Source: an uncultured Lachnospiraceae bacterium
Lineage (GTDB): Bacteria > Bacillota > Clostridia > Lachnospirales > Lachnospiraceae
NCBI GenBank assembly: GCA_902489925.1
Contig: CABUBX010000062.1
Location: 1 to 11,835, forward strand
DNA length: 11,835 nt
Reading direction: 5' to 3'
Shown: positions 6,965 through 11,835 of the stretch, one piece after another
Numbering within the stretch: the stretch's first letter is position 1
Layout: each line of letters opens with the position of its first letter
The notes under the pieces: generated by a model
What the model saw: the letters and a program-made list of their open reading frames with translations, nothing else
What the model was told of the DNA's origin: nothing
Database searches by the model: none
Program-made: the position numbers and the translations under genes

Positions 6965-8044
6965 ATGCCAGCAAATACAAATAATAAAGATGCAACTTTG
7001 ACTTACCAACAGCAACTGGCTGTAGATTATACACTTCGGCTGCGGGAAGTTTTATCCGAGCTTCCGCCTTTTTGCCGCGACTTTTTCAGAGCTATTGAAC
7101 CCACAACATCGCCAAAAACACGGATTTCATATGCCTATGATTTAAGGATTTTCTTTAAATTCCTTCTTGAGAAAAACCCTCAGTTTAAAGGTCAAACACT
7201 CCGGGATTTTACGGCAGACGTTTTGGACCGACTTCTCCCTGTCGATATTGAAGAATATCAGGAATACTTAAAGGTTTATGATGCCAATGACAAACTGGTT
7301 ATGAATACAGAAAAAGGACTTGCAAGAAAAATGTCCTCCCTGCGCAGCTTCTATAACTATTATTTTAAGCATCAAATTATCCGAACAAATCCGGCGTTTT
7401 TTGTATCCATGCCAAAACTCCATCAAAAAGCAATCATCCGTCTTGACATCGATGAAGTTGCCATGCTTTTAGACTATATCGAAAACTGTGGGGATTCGCT
7501 TAAAGGTCAAAAAAAAGCTTATTATGAAAAAACCAAAATCCGTGATTTGGCATTGATTACTCTCCTTTTGGGCACCGGTATCCGTGTTTCTGAATGTGTG
7601 GGCCTTGATATGAATGACGTTGATTTTAAAAATAACTCGATTAAAGTTACAAGAAAAGGCGGAAATCAGATGTATGTCTATTTTGGCAGCGAAGTGGAAA
7701 TGGCGCTTTATGATTACATTGAACAAATAAGGAAACATATCTCGCCACTCTCCGGCCACGAAAACGCCCTTTTTCTTTCTGTCCAGAAAAAACGCATCAG
7801 CGTTCGTGCCGTTCAGGACCTTGTTCATAAATATGCAGCTGCTGTAACACCAAACAAGCATATCACCCCCCATAAGCTACGCAGTACATACGGTACAAAT
7901 CTTTACCGTGAAACCGGAGATATTTATCTTGTTGCCGATGTACTCGGACATAAAGATGTCAACACAACTAAAAAGCACTATGCCGATATCGGTGATGAAA
8001 AACGGCGTCAGGCTGCCACTGCCGTCCGTCTCCGTGAAGATTGA
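6965..8044 (+). CDS. Tyrosine recombinase of the Xer group, XerS-like
   Basis: A 359-aa site-specific tyrosine recombinase with the full catalytic set: R207 (TGIRVSE), K231 (VTRKGGN), H303 and R306 (TPHKLRSTYG), H329 (LGHKD) and nucleophile Y339 (KKHYAD). The N-terminal SAM-like core-binding domain spans about residues 35-150. It is about 60 residues longer than XerC/XerD (near 300 aa) and close to streptococcal XerS (356 aa, from memory). Like XerS it has an N-terminal extension and an insertion before the catalytic Arg (residues about 172-192, LKGQKKAYYEKTKIRDLA), and its VTRKGG block looks alike. XerS acts alone on an atypical dif site for chromosome dimer resolution. That role here is inferred. 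The start has GGAGG at 6952-6956. It has its own promoter and no excisionase or phage genes nearby, which argues for a resident chromosomal gene rather than an integrase. Confidence 0.88.
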   Translation: MPANTNNKDATLTYQQQLAVDYTLRLREVLSELPPFCRDFFRAIEPTTSPKTRISYAYDLRIFFKFLLEKNPQFKGQTLRDFTADVLDRLLPVDIEEYQEYLKVYDANDKLVMNTEKGLARKMSSLRSFYNYYFKHQIIRTNPAFFVSMPKLHQKAIIRLDIDEVAMLLDYIENCGDSLKGQKKAYYEKTKIRDLALITLLLGTGIRVSECVGLDMNDVDFKNNSIKVTRKGGNQMYVYFGSEVEMALYDYIEQIRKHISPLSGHENALFLSVQKKRISVRAVQDLVHKYAAAVTPNKHITPHKLRSTYGTNLYRETGDIYLVADVLGHKDVNTTKKHYADIGDEKRRQAATAVRLRED

Positions 8045-8166
8045 GCTCTTTAACTTTCCTCACATAACCTTTATAAATATTAAGAAATTTCTTTAATAGT
8101 TTTTTAACTTTATAGTGTATCCTTATAAACATAAACATGAATTTTACTTATCAGGAGGATTTACTT

Positions 8167-8772
8167 ATGGAGGAACACAAAAATCAACCGAATTATATTT
8201 CAATCATCACAGCAATTACATCCGCTGCTACAATACTCATTGCCGGAATATTTATCATATACGGCTTAAAAAATGGTATATTTGAATCACAACAGTCACT
8301 TGAAGCTTTTATTGGCAAGACCGACATCTTCGGCCCTCTGATTTTTATATTTATACAGGCGATACAGGTTGTCATTCCTATTCTTCCCGGCTTCGTAACA
8401 TGCATAGCCGGCGCTGTTGTCTTTGGTCCTTTGGAAGGTTTTATCTACAGCTATACAGGTATGTGCCTCGGCTCTATGATGGCTTTTTATATATCCAGAA
8501 AATACGGTACCGCCTTTGTCAAAAAACTTGTGAAGCCTCAAACCTATGACAAATACATTCTTTGGCTCGAAAAAGGGAAAAAATTTGATATTTTATTTTT
8601 ACTTGCAATCTTTCTTCCGGCTGCACCGGATGATGTTCTCTGCTTTATCGCAGGTCTCACAAGAATGACATGGAAAAAATTTACTATCATTATCCTTCTC
8701 GGAAAACCTTTTGTCATTGCCTTATATAGCCTCGCAACGGCAGGGGTGCTGAATCTTCCAAATATAATGTGA
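8167..8772 (+). CDS. TVP38/TMEM64 family (VTT-domain) membrane protein
   Basis: A 201-aa integral membrane protein. Hydrophobic segments lie at about residues 11-33, 54-85, 92-110, 141-164 and 172-194. The family core VVFGPLEGFIYSYTGMCLGS followed by AFYISRKYG (residues 84-114) has the conserved Gly, Arg and Gly pattern of the VTT/SNARE-associated domain. DedA/TVP38 relatives include lipid scramblases and transporters, for example of undecaprenyl phosphate; the substrate of this protein cannot be predicted. The start at ATG 8167 follows AGGAGG at 8153-8158; an in-frame ATG at 8137 would place that site inside the gene. The 120 bp upstream are very AT-rich, with a possible TATAAA (-10) but no convincing -35 at proper spacing, and a weak AT hairpin at 8079-8098. 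Confidence 0.88.
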   Translation: MEEHKNQPNYISIITAITSAATILIAGIFIIYGLKNGIFESQQSLEAFIGKTDIFGPLIFIFIQAIQVVIPILPGFVTCIAGAVVFGPLEGFIYSYTGMCLGSMMAFYISRKYGTAFVKKLVKPQTYDKYILWLEKGKKFDILFLLAIFLPAAPDDVLCFIAGLTRMTWKKFTIIILLGKPFVIALYSLATAGVLNLPNIM

Positions 8773-8789
8773 CATTTTGTAAATAATAG

Positions 8790-8819
8790 TTGATTTTTAG
8801 TGATATCCCGTTTTATAAT
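8790..8819 (+). promoter_or_regulatory. Putative sigma-A promoter of the ttcA-like gene
   Basis: TTGATT (8790-8795), an 18-bp spacer and TATAAT (8814-8819). Transcription would start near 8826, so the palindrome at 8839-8865 lies in a leader of about 65 nt. Confidence 0.65.
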
Positions 8820-8838
8820 AAAATAGCTTAATGGTTAT

Positions 8839-8877
8839 GGTTTACATAATTTTATTATGTAAACCTATTTTTATTTC
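8839..8877 (+). promoter_or_regulatory. Long palindrome with T-rich tail in the ttcA leader (attenuator-like; also dif-like)
   Basis: GGTTTACATAAT (8839-8850) and ATTATGTAAACC (8854-8865) form a perfect 12-bp stem around TTT, followed by TATTTTTATTT. This looks like an intrinsic terminator, but it lies downstream of the likely ttcA promoter and just before the AAAGGAGA ribosome binding site, so it could attenuate ttcA or terminate read-through from the upstream membrane-protein gene. The 11-bp arms also resemble dif half-sites (inner CATAA and TTATG), but with a 5-bp instead of 6-bp centre. Confidence 0.65.
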
Positions 8878-8890
8878 AAAGGAGATTTTC

Positions 8891-9610
8891 ATGAAATTAC
8901 AACAATTGCTCAGTTATACACGCAAAGCGGTCGATACATATCATATGATTCAGGAAGGGGATAAAATCGCAGTCGGAATATCCGGCGGCAAAGACAGTCT
9001 CGCCCTGCTCTATGCTTTAAGCGGCTTAAAACGATTTTATCCAAATCACTTTGAGTTGGAAGCAATCACTGTAGACCTTGGATTTGAAGGCTTTGACCTG
9101 TCCGGTATCCAAAATTTATGTCAAAAATTAGAGGTTCCCTATACAATCGTAAAAACAGATATCGGACATATCATCTTTGAAGACAGAAAAGAAAAAAATC
9201 CATGCTCTCTTTGCGCCAAAATGCGCAAAGGTGCTTTTAACGAAAAAGCAAAGTCTCTTGGCTGCAATAAACTCGCCTATGGTCATCACAAGGATGACCT
9301 TGTAGACACAATGCTGCTTTCACTCATATTTGAAGGACGATTTCATACCTTCTCCCCGGTAACTTATCTGGACCGTATGGATATCACACTCATACGCCCT
9401 CTCATGTATGTGGATGAAGCTGATATTGTTGGCTTTCAGCACAAATATGACCTTCCGGTTGCTAAAAGCCCATGTCCTGCGAATGGATATACAAAGCGTG
9501 AATACGCAAAAGAATTGGCAAATCAACTGAATAAGGAGCATCCGGGCGCGATTGACAGAATGTTCGCCGCCATCTTATCAGGCAACATTGCCGGATGGCC
9601 AAAAATTTAA
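8891..9610 (+). CDS. ttcA: TtcA-type tRNA 2-thiocytidine sulfurtransferase
   Basis: A 239-aa cytosolic PP-loop ATPase. TtcA proteins install 2-thiocytidine at position 32 of some tRNAs, adenylating the base with ATP and using an iron-sulfur cluster for sulfur transfer. The PP-loop SGGKDS is at residues 31-36. Candidate cluster cysteines are C105 and C108 (NPCSLCAKMRKG) and C195 (KSPCPANGYTKRE), matching the CxxC plus distal Cys pattern of the family. The motif GHHKDDLVDTMLLSL (131-145) is typical of the TtcA/TilS group and the Cys set favours TtcA over TilS. The start at 8891 has AAAGGAGA at 8878-8885; an in-frame ATG at 8831 lies before the palindrome and lacks a ribosome binding site. The exact modified base is inferred from the family. 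Confidence 0.85.
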   Translation: MKLQQLLSYTRKAVDTYHMIQEGDKIAVGISGGKDSLALLYALSGLKRFYPNHFELEAITVDLGFEGFDLSGIQNLCQKLEVPYTIVKTDIGHIIFEDRKEKNPCSLCAKMRKGAFNEKAKSLGCNKLAYGHHKDDLVDTMLLSLIFEGRFHTFSPVTYLDRMDITLIRPLMYVDEADIVGFQHKYDLPVAKSPCPANGYTKREYAKELANQLNKEHPGAIDRMFAAILSGNIAGWPKI

Positions 9611-9613
9611 CTT

Positions 9614-9662
9614 TATGCAGGTATGGTCAAAACAAAGTTTTAAACATACCTGCATATCTTTT
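9614..9662 (+). terminator. Terminator between convergent ttcA and the LysM gene
   Basis: TATGCAGGTATG (9614-9625) pairs perfectly with CATACCTGCATA (9645-9656). The 19-nt loop holds a nested stem, AAAAC (9629-9633) with GTTTT (9637-9641). TCTTTT follows on the + strand. The T-run on the minus strand is weak, so it mainly serves ttcA but could act for both. Confidence 0.75.
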
Positions 9663-9993
9663 ACAGCTTATCCGAACAAACGACAGTTGTATACCCGTAA
9701 CACGGCACTGCCAAAAGCTGCCCGTCATAAATAAAATCAGACTGAAGCTTATTGATATTCTTAATTTCTTTTACAAATGCACCAATGTCTTCTTCATCCT
9801 CCGGAAGATTCTCTTTGGCAATACTCCAGAGTGAATCCCCACTCTGAACAACATAGCTTCTATAGCCTGTAGGAAAATCTGTCTCTGCCGCGCTCACATT
9901 AAACGAGGCCTTTTCAATAAAAGAGGCAAACCCCACAACAAAAACAACAAATATAACCATCATAGAAATCGCTTTTCTTAATTTGTAATTCAT
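9661..9993 (-). CDS. Small membrane-anchored LysM protein, YneA-like SOS protein
   Basis: A 110-aa protein with a short basic N-terminus (MNYKLRKAIS), one hydrophobic segment (about 11-25, MMVIFVVFVVGFASF) and one LysM domain (about 45-97: YVVQSGDSLWSIAKENL, then NKLQSDFIYDGQLLAVP). LysM binds N-acetylglucosamine-containing wall polymers, so the domain should lie outside the membrane; the hydrophobic segment may be an anchor or an uncleaved signal. Size, topology, nearness to lexA and LexA-box control match B. subtilis YneA, an SOS-induced division inhibitor of about 100 residues. Homology is not certain, because LysM domains are common; function as a division inhibitor is inferred. The start at 9993 is chosen because GGGAGG (10000-10005) lies 6 nt upstream; an ATG 28 codons earlier (10077) lies upstream of the predicted promoter and is excluded. 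Two cysteines (C98, C106) sit near the C-terminus. Confidence 0.85.
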   Translation of the reverse strand: MNYKLRKAISMMVIFVVFVVGFASFIEKASFNVSAAETDFPTGYRSYVVQSGDSLWSIAKENLPEDEEDIGAFVKEIKNINKLQSDFIYDGQLLAVPCYGYTTVVCSDKL

Positions 9994-10015
9994 AATTTTC
10001 CTCCCTTGCTTTTTC

Positions 10016-10029
10016 CGAACATTTGTTTG
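10016..10029 (-). promoter_or_regulatory. LexA box 1, at the transcription start of the LysM gene
   Basis: CGAACATTTGTTTG on the + strand fits CGAAC-N4-GTTCG with one mismatch (T for C in the right arm). It covers about +1 to +15. Confidence 0.82.
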
Positions 10030-10036
10030 TGTTTTA

Positions 10037-10065
10037 ATTATATCGAACACATATTCGTTTGTCAA
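10037..10065 (-). promoter_or_regulatory. Perfect-consensus sigma-A promoter of the LysM gene
   Basis: Read on the minus strand, TTGACA (10065-10060) and TATAAT (10042-10037) are separated by exactly 17 bp. Both hexamers are perfect consensus. Transcription would start near 10030, giving a leader of about 37 nt. LexA boxes surround and overlap this promoter. Confidence 0.9.
10044..10057 (-). promoter_or_regulatory. LexA box 2, inside the LysM promoter spacer
   Basis: CGAACACATATTCG fits CGAAC-N4-GTTCG with one mismatch (A for G). It lies wholly between the -35 and -10 hexamers, where bound LexA would block RNA polymerase. Confidence 0.78.
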
Positions 10066-10074
10066 GCATATATT

Positions 10075-10092
10075 CAAACAAACGTTCGTTTA
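10075..10092 (-). promoter_or_regulatory. Overlapping LexA boxes 3a/3b upstream of the LysM -35
   Basis: CAAACAAACGTTCG (10075-10088) and CAAACGTTCGTTTA (10079-10092) are two overlapping LexA-like registers shifted by 4 bp. The first has one mismatch to CGAAC-N4-GTTCG, the second three. They begin about 10 bp upstream of the -35. Confidence 0.65.
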
Positions 10093-10098
10093 TTTAGC

Positions 10099-10137
10099 AA
10101 AAAGAATCCAAAAAGCTTTTCAGCCTTTTGGATTCTT
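10099..10137 (-). terminator. Intrinsic terminator of the XRE regulator gene
   Basis: AAGAATCCAAAA (10102-10113) pairs perfectly with TTTTGGATTCTT (10126-10137). On the minus strand the stem runs into TTTTTGC. It ends the XRE transcript about 30 nt after its stop and insulates the SOS promoter of the LysM gene downstream. Confidence 0.88.
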
Positions 10138-10167
10138 AATATTGCACCGTAATTATTATAAATCTTT

Positions 10168-10488
10168 TTATAAAGGTAACTGCTTCACGATATTCAATAC
10201 AATCGAAAAAGAACGTTCATCCATCGCTTTTATAAAGTCTATCAGCTCTGCCTTAGATTCAAGTGTACTTCGGACAGTTCTTAAATCCTCTGACAAAAGA
10301 TACTCAGGCGAAACATCCAAAACATTGCATATATTTACAAGATTATCTATACTCACACCTTTTGTTCCCGCTTCAATTTGGCGCAGAAATGTCGGCGTAA
10401 TATTACATTTTTCAGCCATAGCTTCACCTGTCATGTCCTTCATTTTACGGGCGGTACGAACTTTTCTTCCAAATGCTTTTAAATTCAT
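10168..10488 (-). CDS. Small XRE-family helix-turn-helix regulator
   Basis: A 106-aa DNA-binding protein. The XRE/Cro-type HTH occupies about residues 4-66: FGRKVRTARKMKDMTGEAMA, then CNITPTFLRQIEAGTKGVSI, then LVNICNVLDVSPEYLL. The C-terminal 40 residues are helical and charged (RSTLESKAELIDFIKAMDER) and may mediate dimerisation; no peptidase or ligand domain is seen. The start at 10488 is preceded by AGGAGGG (10497-10503). The open frame extends 62 codons further upstream but without a comparable site, and that extension looks non-coding. It lies between the LysM gene and lexA, with its own terminator. Targets are unknown; ATACT/AGTAT repeats upstream may be an autoregulatory operator. Confidence 0.85.
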   Translation of the reverse strand: MNLKAFGRKVRTARKMKDMTGEAMAEKCNITPTFLRQIEAGTKGVSIDNLVNICNVLDVSPEYLLSEDLRTVRSTLESKAELIDFIKAMDERSFSIVLNIVKQLPL

Positions 10489-10504
10489 TGGTAATTCCCT
10501 CCTG

Positions 10505-10564
10505 ATACTGATTTTTTGTATACTGAAAGTGCGCAAAACAATACTTACAGCAATTAAAGTATAC
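10505..10564 (-). promoter_or_regulatory. ATACT/AGTAT repeat cluster upstream of the XRE gene (candidate operator)
   Basis: ATACTG occurs at 10505-10510 and 10520-10525, ATACT at 10541-10545, and the inverted copy AGTATAC at 10558-10564 mirrors GTATACT at 10518-10524. These lie 17-76 bp upstream of the XRE start codon. No minus-strand promoter with good hexamers and spacing was recognised here. The rest of the 249-bp gap to lexA (10489-10737) holds only the lexA control region. Confidence 0.35.
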
Positions 10565-10667
10565 ATTACTTCACAAAATTGAAATAGCGTCTTTGAGAAT
10601 ACAAAATGTACTCTTTTAGGTTCACCAATGATATGTTTAGCAAAAAAAGCCGAAAAATGCACTTTTA

Positions 10668-10681
10668 CAAACAAACGTTTG
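10668..10681 (+). promoter_or_regulatory. LexA box over the lexA -35
   Basis: CAAACAAACGTTTG fits CGAAC-N4-GTTCG with one mismatch in each arm and overlaps the -35 hexamer TTGCAA. It implies negative autoregulation of lexA. A weaker second register, CAAAAGTATGTTCG (10682-10695), abuts it directly. Confidence 0.78.
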
Positions 10682-10707
10682 CAAAAGTATGTTCGTTATG
10701 TTATGAT
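10679..10707 (+). promoter_or_regulatory. Putative sigma-A promoter of lexA
   Basis: TTGCAA (10679-10684), a 17-bp spacer and TATGAT (10702-10707). The -35 overlaps the LexA box and the spacer holds the weaker GTTCG half-site. Confidence 0.7.
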
Positions 10708-10737
10708 TAATAAAAGTACCATTGAGGAGGAATCTGT

Positions 10738-11355
10738 ATGAGCACCGGAAAAATTACCGAAAAACAACAAGAGATTCTTGAATATATAAAATCATGTATT
10801 TTATCCAAGGGCTATCCCCCGGCTGTCCGCGAAATTTGCGAAGCTGTCCATTTAAAATCAACTTCCTCTGTTCATTCACATCTTGAAACATTGGAAAAAA
10901 ACGGCTATATCCGACGCGACCCTACAAAACCCCGCGCCATTGAGATTATGGATGATGATTTTTCACTGACACGGCGTGAGGTCGTCAACATCCCAATAGT
11001 AGGTACGGTTACTGCCGGAGAACCGATTCTCGCTGAAGAAAATATTATTGACTATTTTCCTATTCCTGTGGAGATGCTTCCGAATCTCCCAACATTCATG
11101 CTTAAAGTTCACGGTGAAAGTATGATTAATGCCGGCATATATGATGGTGATACAGTTATTGTTGCCCAACAGCCAACCGCAGAAAACGGAGAAATTGTTG
11201 TTGCCATGTTGGAGGACGGCGCCACAACAAAACGTTTTTACAAAGAAAACGGCTACTACAGACTGCAGCCGGAAAATGATGCTATGGAACCCATCATTGC
11301 TGATAATGTCCAGATTCTCGGAAAAGTTATCGGACTTGTCCGTCTTGATATCTGA
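10738..11355 (+). CDS. lexA: SOS-response transcriptional repressor LexA
   Basis: A 205-aa repressor that self-cleaves when stimulated by RecA filaments, releasing the SOS regulon. The N-terminal winged HTH covers about residues 1-70 (ITEKQQEILEYIKSCILSKG, YPPAVREIC, then STSSVHSHLETLEKNGYIRR). The peptidase S24-like domain follows: cleavage site A93-G94 in VTAGEP, catalytic S128 in VHGESM, and catalytic K165 in TTKRFY. Length and all key residues are intact. The start has GAGGAGGA at 10725-10732. An upstream LexA box indicates autoregulation. The neighbouring minus-strand LysM gene with LexA boxes mirrors the lexA-yneA pairing of Bacillus, here with an XRE gene in between. Confidence 0.97.
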   Translation: MSTGKITEKQQEILEYIKSCILSKGYPPAVREICEAVHLKSTSSVHSHLETLEKNGYIRRDPTKPRAIEIMDDDFSLTRREVVNIPIVGTVTAGEPILAEENIIDYFPIPVEMLPNLPTFMLKVHGESMINAGIYDGDTVIVAQQPTAENGEIVVAMLEDGATTKRFYKENGYYRLQPENDAMEPIIADNVQILGKVIGLVRLDI

Positions 11356-11392
11356 ACATTAAAACATATTGATAGCTAAAGGAGATATAATT

Positions 11393-11835
11393 ATGAAAAA
11401 TATTCTTGTCGGACAATCCGGCGGTCCAACCGCTGTTATTAACGGAAGCCTTTATGGCGTTATTAAAGAAGGATTGCGATTTAAAGACGATGTTGGCCAC
11501 GTTTACGGTATGATTAACGGTATTGAAGGTTTTCTTAAAGACAATTACCGTGATATGGACGAAGAATTTACACAGGATGGCATCGAATACTTAAAGACAA
11601 CACCGGGCGCTTATCTCGGTTCATGCCGCTATAAGCTTCCGGAAGATTTAAACGACCCTGTGTACAAAGAATTATTTGATAAGTTTGATGCATTAAATAT
11701 CGGCTACTTTTTCTATATTGGCGGCAACGACTCCATGGATACCGTCAGCAAGCTCTCCCGCTACTGTGCATTACACGGCAGCGATGTACGCGTTATCGGT
11801 GTCCCAAAAACTATTGACAATGACCTCGTTTTGAC
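11393..11835 (+). CDS. 6-phosphofructokinase, PPi-dependent type (3' end outside window)
   Basis: The first 147 residues are visible. The enzyme phosphorylates fructose 6-phosphate at C1 in glycolysis. Motifs are VGQSGGPTAVIN (residues 6-17), GMINGIEGF (39-47), LGSCRYKL (75-82), GGNDSMDT (110-117) and PKTIDNDL (138-145). ATP-using enzymes carry Gly at the positions matching E. coli G104 and G124; here these are Asp (in GGND) and Lys (in PKTIDND), the pair known from diphosphate-dependent enzymes. The Asp preceding position 104 in most relatives (GGD) is Asn here. The start at 11393 follows AAAGGAGATA, 37 nt after lexA. No terminator or clear promoter was seen in that gap, so it may be partly cotranscribed with lexA. 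Confidence 0.88.
   Translation, partial: MKNILVGQSGGPTAVINGSLYGVIKEGLRFKDDVGHVYGMINGIEGFLKDNYRDMDEEFTQDGIEYLKTTPGAYLGSCRYKLPEDLNDPVYKELFDKFDALNIGYFFYIGGNDSMDTVSKLSRYCALHGSDVRVIGVPKTIDNDLVL

Noticed and set aside
6965..8044. Reading the tyrosine recombinase as a prophage or integrative-element integrase
   Set aside because: There is no tRNA, attachment-site repeat, excisionase or phage gene nearby, and the flanking genes are housekeeping.
8079..8108. AT-rich hairpin (ATTAAGAAA / TTTCTTTAAT) with a T-run after the recombinase gene, as a terminator
   Set aside because: The stem has a bulge, almost no G-C pairs and would be very unstable, so it was not listed as a terminator, although weak termination is possible.
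8831..8890. Upstream start for the TtcA-like protein adding 20 residues
   Set aside because: The extension is encoded by the palindrome and T-rich tail; the ATG at 8891 has a strong AAAGGAGA and matches the family N-terminus.
10142..10582. A 146-codon open frame on the + strand
   Set aside because: It runs antisense over the well-supported XRE gene, lacks a ribosome binding site and shows no recognisable domain.
10489..10674. N-terminal extension of the XRE protein by 62 residues
   Set aside because: The segment is hydrophobic/mixed without domain character, has no ribosome binding site at its ATG, and the start at 10488 has an AGGAGGG site directly before the HTH.

Overview
The window looks like a chromosomal segment of a low-to-moderate GC clostridial Firmicute, most likely a Lachnospiraceae member. 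This rests on gene order (a YggS-family protein, SepF, YlmH and DivIVA in a row, then LspA and RluD), strong AGGAGG-type ribosome binding sites, a Gram-positive type LexA with CGAAC-N4-GTTCG operators, and a PPi-type phosphofructokinase. The species cannot be fixed from the sequence. No rRNA, tRNA, insertion sequence, prophage or CRISPR array was seen.

Region 1 (1-4072, + strand) is a tightly packed operon with gaps of 8-14 nt. It runs from a membrane-anchored HlyD-like adaptor (5' end outside the window) through the PLP-binding YggS/YlmE protein, SepF, the S4-domain protein YlmH and DivIVA. It links cell division and pole or septum organisation with housekeeping functions. Region 2 (4073-6826) holds aroB behind its own promoter-like sequence and a large inverted repeat, then lspA and an RluD-type pseudouridine synthase, ending in an intrinsic terminator that overlaps the last codons of rluD.

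Region 3 (6827-9660) contains individually transcribed genes. First is a 359-aa tyrosine recombinase whose length and internal insertion recall streptococcal XerS; it has a strong promoter and an 11-bp perfect inverted repeat in its leader. Next come a TVP38/TMEM64 (VTT-domain) membrane protein and a TtcA-type tRNA 2-thiocytidine sulfurtransferase. The ttcA leader carries a 27-bp palindrome that can be read either as a terminator-like hairpin or as a dif-like sequence.

Region 4 (9661-11355) is an SOS locus. lexA (+) lies near a minus-strand gene for a small membrane-anchored LysM protein, which resembles the YneA class of SOS division inhibitors. That gene has a perfect-consensus promoter (TTGACA, 17 bp, TATAAT) with one LexA box inside the spacer, one at the transcription start and an overlapping pair upstream of -35. 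A small XRE-family regulator (-) lies between the two. lexA has its own LexA box over its -35. The window ends inside a phosphofructokinase gene with PPi-dependent hallmarks.

The most interesting points are the multi-operator SOS promoter of the LysM gene, the XerS-like recombinase with nearby palindromes, and the XRE gene embedded in the SOS locus. No entirely unknown system was identified.
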